Source of the DNA: Altibacter sp.
GTDB lineage: Bacteria; Bacteroidota; Bacteroidia; Flavobacteriales; Flavobacteriaceae
Length of the DNA stretch: 64,000 nt
Assembly (NCBI RefSeq): GCF_019913785.1
Contig: NZ_JAIOHK010000033.1
Location: 1-64,000 of the forward strand
Reading direction: 5' to 3'
Each line of letters begins with the position of its first letter. The stretch's first letter is position 1. Shown one piece after another: positions 31,934 to 39,605 of this stretch. A program made the translations under genes and the position numbers. Below the pieces are notes generated by a model, which did not search any database, was not told the origin of the DNA, and saw only the letters and a program-made list of their open reading frames with translations.

Positions 31934-33220
31934 ATGTCAAAGACAGCGATCCTCGAAATCGACGGAAAAAAATATGAATTCCCATTAGTGGAGGGTACCG
32001 AAAACGAAGTTGCTATAGATATTAAGAGCTTACGAAGTGATACCAACGGAGTAACAACACTCGATCCTGGATATAAAAATACGGGATCCTGTGAGAGTGC
32101 TATTACTTTTTTAAACGGAGAAGAGGGTATTTTAAGATACCGTGGATATGCCATTGAAGATTTGGCTGAAAAAGCCGATTTCCTTGAGGTCGCTTACCTA
32201 CTTATTTTTGGAGAATTACCTACCAAAGATGAACTCATAAAATTTCATAACGATATAAAAGCACAATCTCATGTCGATGAGGATGTAAAGAGAATAATTG
32301 ATGGATTTCCAAAGTCAGCACATCCAATGGGGGTGTTGTCTTCACTTACATCTGCCTTAGTCGCTTTTAACCCTTCATCGGTCAATGTTGATAGCGAAGA
32401 GGAAATGTATAATGCCATTGTAAAAATAATGGCTAAATTTCCTGTACTAACGGCTTGGGCATATAGAAAAAGAGTAGGATTGCCGTTGGATTACGGTGAC
32501 GATTCATTGGGATATGTTGAAAATTTCTTAAAGATGATGTTTAAGAAACCAAATGGAGACTATATTCCAAAACAAGTAATTGTCGATGCATTGGATAAAT
32601 TGTTGATTTTACACGCAGATCACGAACAAAACTGCTCTACTTCGACCGTGCGAATTGTGGGGTCATCGCATGCCGGTTTATTTGTTTCTATTTCAGCAGG
32701 AATTGCTGCTTTATGGGGCCCTCTGCATGGTGGAGCTAACCAAGCCGTAATTGAAATGCTGGAAGCTATAAAAGAAGATGGTGGAGACACCAAAAAATAC
32801 ATGGCAAAAGCGAAGGATAAAGACGATCCTTTCCGTCTAATGGGCTTTGGACATAGAGTATATAAAAACTTCGATCCTAGAGCAAAGATTATTAAGCGAT
32901 CGGCCGACAGTGTGTTGGATGACCTTGGCATTGACGATCCGGTATTAAACATTGCGAAGGGACTAGAGAAAGAAGCTTTGGAAGATCCGTACTTTGTAGA
33001 TAGAAAATTATATCCCAATGTAGATTTCTACTCGGGTATTATTTACCGTTCGCTAGGTATTCCAGTAGAAATGTTTACACCCATGTTTGCCTTAGGACGT
33101 TTACCCGGCTGGATTGCCCAATGGAGAGAAATGCGCTTGCGTAAAGAACCTATAGGGAGACCCAGACAGATTTATATTGGAGAAACACTACGTGACTTTA
33201 AGCCTGTAGAAAAAAGATAA
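31934..33220 (+). CDS. gltA: Citrate synthase
   Basis: Condenses oxaloacetate and acetyl-CoA at entry to the TCA cycle; cytosolic, 428 aa, the size of the hexameric type II enzyme. It starts MSKTAILEIDGKKYEFPLVE. Catalytic regions: LHADHEQNCSTSTVR, GPLHGGANQAVIEML, MGFGHRVYKNFDPRA and VDFYSGIIYRSLGIP. It is monocistronic and ends at an intrinsic terminator (33242-33274). Confidence 0.98.
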   Translation: MSKTAILEIDGKKYEFPLVEGTENEVAIDIKSLRSDTNGVTTLDPGYKNTGSCESAITFLNGEEGILRYRGYAIEDLAEKADFLEVAYLLIFGELPTKDELIKFHNDIKAQSHVDEDVKRIIDGFPKSAHPMGVLSSLTSALVAFNPSSVNVDSEEEMYNAIVKIMAKFPVLTAWAYRKRVGLPLDYGDDSLGYVENFLKMMFKKPNGDYIPKQVIVDALDKLLILHADHEQNCSTSTVRIVGSSHAGLFVSISAGIAALWGPLHGGANQAVIEMLEAIKEDGGDTKKYMAKAKDKDDPFRLMGFGHRVYKNFDPRAKIIKRSADSVLDDLGIDDPVLNIAKGLEKEALEDPYFVDRKLYPNVDFYSGIIYRSLGIPVEMFTPMFALGRLPGWIAQWREMRLRKEPIGRPRQIYIGETLRDFKPVEKR

Positions 33221-33241
33221 GGTTTCGTTTTTTTATAATTG

Positions 33242-33274
33242 AAAAGCATTCTGACCATATCGGGATGCTTTTTT
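33242..33274 (+). terminator. Terminator of gltA
   Basis: AAAGCATTC and GGGATGCTTT form a 9-bp stem with one G-U pair around an 11-nt loop, followed by TTTT. The T-run merges into the -7 box (TATATTTG, 33274-33281) of the next gene. Confidence 0.75.
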
Positions 33275-33281
33275 ATATTTG
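33274..33281 (+). promoter_or_regulatory. -7 box directly in front of an ATG
   Basis: TATATTTG is an exact TAnnTTTG match that ends 4 bp before the ATG at 33286. Transcription would begin at or next to the start codon, giving a leaderless mRNA. No -33 TTG is seen at the expected distance, so the promoter may be weak. Confidence 0.5.
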
Positions 33282-33285
33282 CCAT

Positions 33286-34200
33286 ATGATTCAACTGAAC
33301 ATTAATGACGAAATTTCTAGGCTACGTGCTGTCGTGCTTGGTAGAGCAGACAGCAATGGTCCTGTCCCTAAATTAGAAGACGCGTACGACCCCAAATCGG
33401 CTGAACATATCAAGGCAGGCACCTATCCGAAAGACGAAGACATGGTAAGGGAGATGGATGCGGTGGCTGAAATCTTAAAAAAATACGACGTTAAAGTCTT
33501 TCGCCCTAAAAGCATCAAGGATTACAACCAGATCTTTTCCCGCGATATTGCCTTTGTCATTGAAGACAAATTTATTATCGCCAATATTCTGGATGATCGT
33601 TCGCTGGAGATTGAGGCAATTGAACATGTTATTTCACAAATAGATCCCTCAAAAATTATCGAATTTCCGGAAGATGCCCATATTGAAGGGGGTGACGTGA
33701 TGCCTTGGGGTGACTATATTTTTGCAGGTACGTATTACGGCGATGATTATGCCAATTATATTACCGCGCGCACCAATATAAAAGCCGTAAAGCACCTTCA
33801 GAAATTATTTCCGCATAAAAAAGTGAAATCCTTCAGTTTGCGAAAATCCAATACCGTTGCTCGTGACAATGCGCTTCATTTGGATTGTTGCTTTCAGCCT
33901 TTGGGTAGAGGTAAGGCAATAATTCACAAAGAAGGTTTTTTGGTTGAAGAAGAGTATGAATGGTTGCTCAATTTCTTCGGAAAAGAAAACTGTTTTCATA
34001 TCACCAAGGACGAGATGTACGAAATGAACAGCAATATTTTTTCTATTTCTCCCGATGTGGTGATTTCAGAAAAGAATTTCACACGACTCAATACTTGGTT
34101 ACGTGCTCAGGGCTTCAAAGTAGAAGAAGTTCCCTATGCCGAAATTTCCAAGCAAGAAGGTCTGTTACGCTGTACTACAATGCCTCTTATTAGAGACTGA
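33286..34200 (+). CDS. Dimethylarginine dimethylaminohydrolase-like enzyme (guanidino-group-modifying superfamily)
   Basis: A 304-aa cytosolic protein of the arginine deiminase/amidinotransferase fold. ATG 33286 (MIQLNINDEISRL) was chosen over an in-frame ATG at 33265, which lies in the terminator of gltA. Visible motifs: SRDIAFVIEDKF, DAHIEGGDVMPWG (acidic substrate and catalytic residues), NALHLDCCFQPLG (catalytic His) and the C-terminal LLRCTTMPLIRD with the nucleophile Cys296. Such enzymes hydrolyse arginine, methylated arginine or related guanidines to citrulline or ornithine derivatives. The exact substrate is not decided by sequence alone. A second, different member of the superfamily (ctlX) lies 4.4 kb downstream. 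Confidence 0.85.
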   Translation: MIQLNINDEISRLRAVVLGRADSNGPVPKLEDAYDPKSAEHIKAGTYPKDEDMVREMDAVAEILKKYDVKVFRPKSIKDYNQIFSRDIAFVIEDKFIIANILDDRSLEIEAIEHVISQIDPSKIIEFPEDAHIEGGDVMPWGDYIFAGTYYGDDYANYITARTNIKAVKHLQKLFPHKKVKSFSLRKSNTVARDNALHLDCCFQPLGRGKAIIHKEGFLVEEEYEWLLNFFGKENCFHITKDEMYEMNSNIFSISPDVVISEKNFTRLNTWLRAQGFKVEEVPYAEISKQEGLLRCTTMPLIRD

Positions 34201-34213
34201 TTATACTAAAATA

Positions 34214-35404
34214 CTATTCTCTTATCCGAAAAGGAATTAATGAGTAAGTTTCATTAGAAGCCACGGGGCTTTCGATATTTCCCTTCCTCCATAACTGATA
34301 AAAATAGACCGTATCATCCGAAAGACCCACATTGCGTGTTTGGTTGAACGTATTTACCCAAAAGTTTCCATTTCCACTTGGTGAAGCACTAGCATAATTT
34401 AAAATAGTACCCGGTAGACTAGCCGTTGTCATTCCAATAGCGCTGGCACTTGCGGTACTTCTTGTTAGGGAAGTTATAACCCCACTTAAGTCGGTTGGAT
34501 CTCCCGAATACGAAGATTGTACAATTACAGCCGTACCGTTTAAATAGGCGATCGAAACTTCGCCTAATAATACCCAGTTATCTACAGATGTTCCCGAAAT
34601 TGTTAATGTAGCCGAATTAAAAGTTCCTGTATTGGCCGCAAGGTCATCACCAATTCGTAAAATCCAGGTCCCATTTGGAGCGGCACCATTAAATCCTACA
34701 AAAGTCGTAATATTTGCTGTAATATTTAGGGGAGCTCCCGATGCGGTTAGTGTGCCTTCCGGTCTAAATGTTCCAGTAAAGGGAGGAACACCAGCGGTAA
34801 TATTGGTCGCACCGGCATCACTAAAAACGGTATTGGTATAATTATTCCCTGTACCGCCATTGTCTGTACTCAATTCTAAAATTTGCCCGGTAGGGGATTG
34901 TAAAAAGATGTCAATGTCGGCATCATTTCCGTGAGTTATTGTAAGCGTAAGTGTAACCAAAGATGTGGTGCCTGTGACACCACTTACCACTATATTATTG
35001 GCGTATGCCGTGTTATTTGCAATGGCCGAATTTGGAGTAATTGTAAATGCTGTAGGTGCAGTTACAACAGGAAAAGCATCTGGTGATACAATTCTTTCCG
35101 ATAAGGTTGCACTCCCTGTAATAGATACTGGGTTCCATTTAATTAAATTCCAATGATAAAATCCTTTTTTCTGATTTCCTACATCGGCTATTAGATACAC
35201 CAATTGACCGTCCTGACTTCCTGAAACCGAAAGGCTATTGACCCGAGGAATGAGAATTCCATCTGTTGCGGTTACAGCACCGTTATGATTGGTGCCTAGA
35301 ATGTCTAAAGTTGCTAAGGGATTAGTATTACCAATACCTACTTGGGCACATAAGTACATTGCATTGAATAGTAGCAATGCAAAACTGGGGAGTTTTTTAT
35401 ACAT
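34214..35404 (-). CDS. Secreted protein with a proprotein-convertase P-domain
   Basis: A 396-aa exported protein of unknown role. Signal peptide MYKKLPSFALLLFNAMYLCA followed by QVGIGNTNPLATLDILG, the N-terminal motif of many secreted flavobacterial proteins. Residues about 105-265 form a P-domain, usually found C-terminal to subtilisin-like proteases: LTITHGNDADIDIFLQSP, GQILELSTDNGGTGN, TFRPEGTLTA, APNGTWILRIGDDLAANTG. No protease domain is present. The C-terminal 120 residues (AYLNGTAVIVQSSYSGDP to SLIPFRIRE) are unassigned and no Por sorting domain is evident. Stands alone; a -7 box on the same strand lies at 35454-35461. Confidence 0.75.
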   Translation of the reverse strand: MYKKLPSFALLLFNAMYLCAQVGIGNTNPLATLDILGTNHNGAVTATDGILIPRVNSLSVSGSQDGQLVYLIADVGNQKKGFYHWNLIKWNPVSITGSATLSERIVSPDAFPVVTAPTAFTITPNSAIANNTAYANNIVVSGVTGTTSLVTLTLTITHGNDADIDIFLQSPTGQILELSTDNGGTGNNYTNTVFSDAGATNITAGVPPFTGTFRPEGTLTASGAPLNITANITTFVGFNGAAPNGTWILRIGDDLAANTGTFNSATLTISGTSVDNWVLLGEVSIAYLNGTAVIVQSSYSGDPTDLSGVITSLTRSTASASAIGMTTASLPGTILNYASASPSGNGNFWVNTFNQTRNVGLSDDTVYFYQLWRKGNIESPVASNETYSLIPFRIRE

Positions 35405-35453
35405 AAAGCTAGAATCAAACTATATCAATTTCAGTATCGATATAAAATATAGG

Positions 35454-35461
35454 CAAAGGTA
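35454..35461 (-). promoter_or_regulatory. -7 box of the P-domain gene
   Basis: Read on the minus strand the bases are TACCTTTG, a perfect TAnnTTTG, 50 bp upstream of the start at 35404. No -33 TTG is evident. Confidence 0.5.
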
Positions 35462-35521
35462 TATTGCATTTTAATTAAGAATTTGTTAAAAATATAAATG
35501 GAAGAAAAATAGTTTTAAAGT

Positions 35522-36766
35522 CTAATTCAATATGAATTTAAAACCTCCTGAAATCAAACTGAATTTTAGTCCGGAATCACGCTTGTAGTAATTGTATTTT
35601 AAATCTATGCTTTTTAAACCCAATTTCCATAGGTTGAATTTGGTAAAAATATCGGTATAGGTAATTCCGAAGCCATACTGATTTGCTGAAAACTCAGATA
35701 AGTCATAATCTGAAGTATAGAACTCATCCGTAGATAGTGCTTCATTATTAGCAAAAAAGTAATCGGATGCCGTTTGATTGTAATAACGGTAGGATGGGTA
35801 GACAGTAAATTTATCTCCTAACTTTACTGGGACTTCAATACTCGCCGTATGTGAGTTAATTCCCCAATCATCAAAATAATATCGATAGTACGTACGAATC
35901 ACCATGAATTCGTTCGCATAATAATGCAAGCGTCCACCAATGGCAGTTTTGAAGCGGCTATCGGGTAAGCGTTCTATGTCATCGGCAATTTGAAAATTAT
36001 TACCAACGAAGAAATCGGGTTGGTCACTAAAATAAATGCGTTGAAAAGGTGTAGACAATAAACCATCCTGTTGCACGAGGTCAAGGGACAAGGATCCTTG
36101 CAATTGTTTGGATAAAATCTGTGAAAAGCCAAATCCAACCGAATAAGAATTTCTGCTTTTTGAAGAAAGAGGTTCCAAACCGGAGAGTTCGATGGGTCGA
36201 AGTTCCATAGGATAAATAATGTTCCAGGTGTCCAGATAGACATTGGCATTGATGCTGACCTCCGTATTCTTTTCATTAAACAATCTTGTATAGCTTCCAC
36301 CGAATCCGATGGAAGTGTAGTCATATTCATTCGCGAAAGCAACCTTACCCGACCAGAGATTGTTTCGGTCGTCACTGCTATGGCTGTAATTAGCCGAAAC
36401 ATTAAACCATAGGTCACTTCCTGATGCACCCGAAGAAGCTACAAACGGATCTGGGTCACCCGGGCCATCAAAAGGATCCACATTACTGGATGAAGCTGAG
36501 GTATAGGCCGAAACTCCGGCATCGATCGTTAGAACATCATCGTCATTTAAAGGAATTGCTACTACAATGGTAGGCGTGAAATCTGTTAATTCTTCGGTTC
36601 CTATTCCACCAGTCACCGCGGCGTTATTCCCATCTTGTGAATAATAACTTATTAAGAAATCAACTTCAGGTGTTTCTAACACTCTCTTTTTATAGGTGCT
36701 AGTTGAATCCTGAGAAAAGCCGAGAATAGTAAAAAGGAAACAAAATAGGCTTAAAATGGATTTCAT
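35522..36766 (-). CDS. DUF3570 outer-membrane beta-barrel protein
   Basis: A 414-aa protein, last gene of a four-gene cassette with a thioredoxin, ApbE and DUF4266. ATG 36766 (MKSILSLFCFLFTILG) gives a signal peptide cut near FSQ|DS; a longer frame from 36859 would overlap DUF4266. The mature N-terminus has the DUF3570 pattern (EVDFLISYYSQDGNNAAVTG, YTSASSSNVDPFDG). The rest alternates like an outer-membrane barrel (FNVSANYSHSS, YSVGFGFSQILSK, GFKFILN at the end). SGAS at 112-115, six residues after Asp106, resembles the core of the site to which ApbE attaches FMN. Family call firm; function unknown; flavinylation is only inferred. The start lies 10 bp after the DUF4266 stop. Confidence 0.85.
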   Translation of the reverse strand: MKSILSLFCFLFTILGFSQDSTSTYKKRVLETPEVDFLISYYSQDGNNAAVTGGIGTEELTDFTPTIVVAIPLNDDDVLTIDAGVSAYTSASSSNVDPFDGPGDPDPFVASSGASGSDLWFNVSANYSHSSDDRNNLWSGKVAFANEYDYTSIGFGGSYTRLFNEKNTEVSINANVYLDTWNIIYPMELRPIELSGLEPLSSKSRNSYSVGFGFSQILSKQLQGSLSLDLVQQDGLLSTPFQRIYFSDQPDFFVGNNFQIADDIERLPDSRFKTAIGGRLHYYANEFMVIRTYYRYYFDDWGINSHTASIEVPVKLGDKFTVYPSYRYYNQTASDYFFANNEALSTDEFYTSDYDLSEFSANQYGFGITYTDIFTKFNLWKLGLKSIDLKYNYYKRDSGLKFSLISGGFKFILN

Positions 36767-36776
36767 ATGTTTAAGA

Positions 36777-36986
36777 TTAATTACAGCCACATCCACCACC
36801 GGTTTTACCTCCGTTAGCACCTGAAGCAGCTTCACGATACGCATGTGCATTTGTTTCAAATCGTTTAATTCCCTTATCGCTAAGCGCCATATCCGGGTCG
36901 TTGATATTTACTTTTTCATATTCCTTCACTACCACACAGGAAGCGAACAAAGAACAGAAAAGACATAACAGGAAGATTTTTTTCAT
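36777..36986 (-). CDS. DUF4266 small Cys-tailed lipoprotein
   Basis: A 69-aa protein: signal peptide with probable lipid-modified Cys17 (LFASC), then a short mature part VVVKEYEKVNINDPDMALSD, and the family hallmark C-terminus GGGCGCN (63-69) with Cys66 and Cys68 in a C-G-C arrangement. The tail could bind a metal or take part in thiol exchange with the neighbouring thioredoxin. SGAN at 55-58 looks like a decayed flavinylation core (Asn in place of Ser/Thr). Its start overlaps the ApbE stop by 4 bp, so translation is coupled. No experimental function known to me. Confidence 0.85.
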   Translation of the reverse strand: MKKIFLLCLFCSLFASCVVVKEYEKVNINDPDMALSDKGIKRFETNAHAYREAASGANGGKTGGGCGCN

Positions 36987-37969
36987 TTTTTAGTGTCGAT
37001 TTCTATTTGGTTCGATGTGTATATATTTCCCTCTGCATCTATTAAAATACATTCTATTTTGGGAATTTGATTGATAAAGTCCAACCCGGCTTTTATACCC
37101 ATTACAAATATAGAGGTTGCCAAGGCATCTGCCAGCTCAGCTTTAGGAGCAAAAACAGTGGCGCTTATTATCCCAGTTGCGGGATACCCCGTTCTAGGAT
37201 CGATAATATGAGAATAACGCACTCCATTGAAAACCACATATTTTTCATAATTTCCTGAAGTAACTACAGCGCCTTCTTCTATGGGCAACATAGCAAAGGC
37301 CTTATTTTTGTCCATTGGATTGGTAATAGCTACTTTCCAATCGCTACCATTCATTTGCTTCCCCCATGTTGTCATATCGCCTGAGGCATTAATGATACCA
37401 GCCTTCACACCATGCTCCATTAATAGTTTTTTTGCTTTGTCTGCAGCATAGCCTTTGCCAATAGCACCAAATCCTATTTTCATCCCCGGGAGTTTCAGAA
37501 AAACAGTGAAATTTTCAGGGTCTAGGATGATGTTTTTATAGCCAACTTTTTCTACGGAAGCAGCGATGTCTTTTTCCGCAGGCATTTCAGACATACTGCC
37601 ATCAAATTTCCAAATCTTGTCCATAGAAGCATAACTAATATCGAAGGCGCCATCTGTTAACTTCGAGAGTTCAACGCTACGTCCAATGAGTGTGTACAAT
37701 TCTTCATCTACTGTAATGGACTTAATTCCCGCGTTTCTATTAATTTCTGAAGTTTGTGAAGCAGGATCCCACGAGGAAATCAATTTTTCAATTCGGGTAA
37801 TTTCGGCAACAGCCAAATCAATATACCCATTGGCTTCGGGTTTGGTATTGGCAATGACCGTAATCTCAAACCGACTACCCATTAATTTTAGAGTCCGCTT
37901 TACCGTTTGCTGTGCAAGCAAACTATTTGTAACAAAGCTTAATATAAAAAAGATCAGGAGTTGTCTCAA
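36983..37969 (-). CDS. apbE: FAD:protein FMN transferase (ApbE)
   Basis: Exported enzyme that splits FAD and attaches FMN through a phosphoester to a Ser/Thr of a partner protein, Mg-dependent. 328 aa; signal peptide 1-19 (NSLLA|QQ). ApbE motifs: MGSRFEI (30-36), GFGAIGKGYAADKAK (166-180), INASGDMTTWG (193-203), HIIDPRTGYPATG (254-266) and AELADALATS (278-286), with the metal-binding Asp281 and Thr/Ser following. All look intact, so it should be active. No known substrate (NqrB/C, RnfG/D, FMN_bind protein) lies in the window; the co-transcribed DUF3570 and DUF4266 proteins are the best candidates. 7 bp... the gene begins 6 bp after the thioredoxin stop (37976). Confidence 0.93.
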   Translation of the reverse strand: MRQLLIFFILSFVTNSLLAQQTVKRTLKLMGSRFEITVIANTKPEANGYIDLAVAEITRIEKLISSWDPASQTSEINRNAGIKSITVDEELYTLIGRSVELSKLTDGAFDISYASMDKIWKFDGSMSEMPAEKDIAASVEKVGYKNIILDPENFTVFLKLPGMKIGFGAIGKGYAADKAKKLLMEHGVKAGIINASGDMTTWGKQMNGSDWKVAITNPMDKNKAFAMLPIEEGAVVTSGNYEKYVVFNGVRYSHIIDPRTGYPATGIISATVFAPKAELADALATSIFVMGIKAGLDFINQIPKIECILIDAEGNIYTSNQIEIDTKK

Positions 37970-37975
37970 GTACTA

Positions 37976-38413
37976 TTATTTAAATGATTCCAAATGTTTA
38001 ATGTATTCTGAAGGGGTTGTATTAATATAACCTGTCTCTCCAAGCTTTTTACCTTTCTTATCCAATACTACAACAAAAGGGAAAATACCTTGTTTGTTAT
38101 AGATTTCGGCAAGCGCATTGTTTTGTTTCTGAAGGGATTCCGGCAAAGCATTCTTCTTTTTTTTGGGAAAGTCCGCCTGCAACATGACAAAATGATCTTT
38201 GGCATAAGCGGTAAAGACTTCACTGCTCCAAATTTCTCTATCTAATTTAATACAAGGTGCACACCAATCACTTCCTTGAAAAACTAAAACAATAGGGCGG
38301 TTGAATTTGGCAGCAAGTTCTTTGGCAATAGTAATGTCTGTTTCCCACTTCTGAGCCATCCCTGAGGTCAATGTAAATAGTGAAAAAATAAAAGTAACTA
38401 CTAGTTTATTCAT
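37976..38413 (-). CDS. Secreted thioredoxin-family protein, CAPC active site
   Basis: A 145-aa periplasmic thioredoxin-fold protein, first gene of the thioredoxin-ApbE-DUF4266-DUF3570 cassette. ATG 38413 (MNKLVVTFIFSLFTLTSG) gives a signal peptide cut before QKW; an ORF extension to 38440 is not needed. Active site W50-C51-A-P-C54 in LVFQGSDWCAPC; the cis-Pro region is IFPFVVVLDKKGK. The GSDWCAPC form is seen in DsbD-gamma-like/thioredoxin_7-type proteins rather than classical DsbA. It may keep the CGC tail of the DUF4266 lipoprotein reduced; that is inference from linkage. The inverted repeat at 38510-38530 lies about 100 bp upstream. Confidence 0.88.
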   Translation of the reverse strand: MNKLVVTFIFSLFTLTSGMAQKWETDITIAKELAAKFNRPIVLVFQGSDWCAPCIKLDREIWSSEVFTAYAKDHFVMLQADFPKKKKNALPESLQKQNNALAEIYNKQGIFPFVVVLDKKGKKLGETGYINTTPSEYIKHLESFK

Positions 38414-38509
38414 AGTTAAGCAATAATAGATAGTACGCAAACAATTACTAAACGAAATATACTACCTAATAATTGTTAGTCTAATTTAATTTTGTTGTAT
38501 AAAGTCGAA

Positions 38510-38530
38510 TTGTAATGCAATTAATTACAA
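38510..38530. promoter_or_regulatory. Inverted repeat in the divergent thioredoxin/ctlX intergenic region
   Basis: TTGTAAT (38510-38516) and ATTACAA (38524-38530), perfect 7-bp arms, 7-bp spacer. Located between the thioredoxin-ApbE cassette (minus) and ctlX (plus), upstream of the ctlX -7 box at 38607. Possible operator. A related palindrome with the same TTGTAA/TTACAA half-sites but other spacing is at 53471-53488. Confidence 0.4.
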
Positions 38531-38606
38531 CAATTATAAATTGGTAACGAGTTAATTTGAATATAATTTCCCAACTTTTATCTACTTTTTCAATCATAAA
38601 AACACG

Positions 38607-38614
38607 TAAATTTG
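38607..38614 (+). promoter_or_regulatory. -7 box of the ctlX operon
   Basis: TAAATTTG, exact TAnnTTTG, 19 bp before the TTG start of ctlX at 38634. No -33 TTG at the usual distance. Confidence 0.55.
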
Positions 38615-38633
38615 TAGCCTAAATGATAACCCT

Positions 38634-39569
38634 TTGGCACAACAAATTACCAACACCATCTTAATGATTCGTCCGGTCGCATTCCGCATGAACGAAGAGA
38701 CCGCCGTGAATAATTTTTTTCAGGAAAATATAGATCTTAAAAATAGCGAGATCAATACCAAGGCCCAGGCCGAGTTCGATGCGTTTGTAGCTAAACTAAG
38801 GGCGGTTGGGGTGCAGGTGATTGTGGAACACGACGACCTTAAGATGGATACGCCCGATTCTATTTTTCCCAACAATTGGGTTAGTTTTCACGATAGCGGT
38901 ATCGTTGGATTGTACCCAATGTTTGCTGAAAACAGACGTAGAGAACGTCGCGAAGAGGTCATGGACCGTTTAGAAAGTGAAGGTTTTGTTATCGAAGGCT
39001 ATATGGATTATACCAGTGCCGAAGAAGAAGGTTTGTTTCTGGAAGGAACCGGAAGCTTGTTGTTGGATCGGGTTCATAAAAAGGCATATTGTGCCCTATC
39101 TCCGCGTGCCGATGAAGAACTTCTAATTGAGTTTTGCGAGGATTTCGATTATTTCCCGGTGGTGTTTACGGCCAATCAGGTTGTCGATGGTGTACGAGTG
39201 CCCATTTATCACACCAATGTAATGATGGCACTTGCCGAAAATTTTGCAGTAATTTGTCTGGATACCATAGACGATGCTACCGAAAAGAAAAATGTGGTGC
39301 AACATTTAAAACAAGACGGGAAAGAGATCATAGCGATAACCGAAGCGCAGATGCACCAATTTGCCGGGAATATGCTACAAGTAAAAGGAGCGGGAGACAC
39401 TAAATACATGATCATGAGCAAAGCGGCTCACGAGAGTTTACGTCCAGATCAAGTTGAGGCGATTGAAAAACATTGTGAGATTTTAAGTAGTGATCTGGAA
39501 ACTATTGAAACCTGCGGTGGAGGTAGTGCCCGGTGTATGATGGCCGAAGTCTTTCTTCCGAAGGAATAA
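38634..39569 (+). CDS. ctlX: CtlX-type citrulline/arginine-utilisation hydrolase (amidinotransferase superfamily)
   Basis: A 311-aa cytosolic enzyme of the guanidino-group-modifying superfamily. It seems to start at TTG 38634 (MAQQITNTILMIRPVAFRMN), because the residues before the first ATG (38664) match the family N-terminus as I know it. Motifs: DSIFPNNWVSFHDSG, MFAENRRRERR, FLEGTGSLLLDR (acidic residue), PIYHTNVMMALAENF (catalytic His) and CGGGSARCMMAEVFLP with nucleophile Cys301. The family is linked to citrulline or arginine breakdown. It heads an operon with a small membrane protein and a GNAT protein and is divergent from the ApbE cassette. Confidence 0.85.
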   Translation: MAQQITNTILMIRPVAFRMNEETAVNNFFQENIDLKNSEINTKAQAEFDAFVAKLRAVGVQVIVEHDDLKMDTPDSIFPNNWVSFHDSGIVGLYPMFAENRRRERREEVMDRLESEGFVIEGYMDYTSAEEEGLFLEGTGSLLLDRVHKKAYCALSPRADEELLIEFCEDFDYFPVVFTANQVVDGVRVPIYHTNVMMALAENFAVICLDTIDDATEKKNVVQHLKQDGKEIIAITEAQMHQFAGNMLQVKGAGDTKYMIMSKAAHESLRPDQVEAIEKHCEILSSDLETIETCGGGSARCMMAEVFLPKE

Positions 39570-39605
39570 ATTTAACTATCTTTAAGTCACATAACAGATA
39601 CTGTA

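Noticed and set aside
33265-33285. Upstream ATG of the DDAH-like gene
   Set aside because: It lies in the gltA terminator stem and before the -7 box; the added residues LFYICH do not fit the family.
36803-36822. SGAN in the DUF4266 protein as FMN attachment site
   Set aside because: The acceptor position is Asn, which cannot carry the phosphoester; kept only as a remark.
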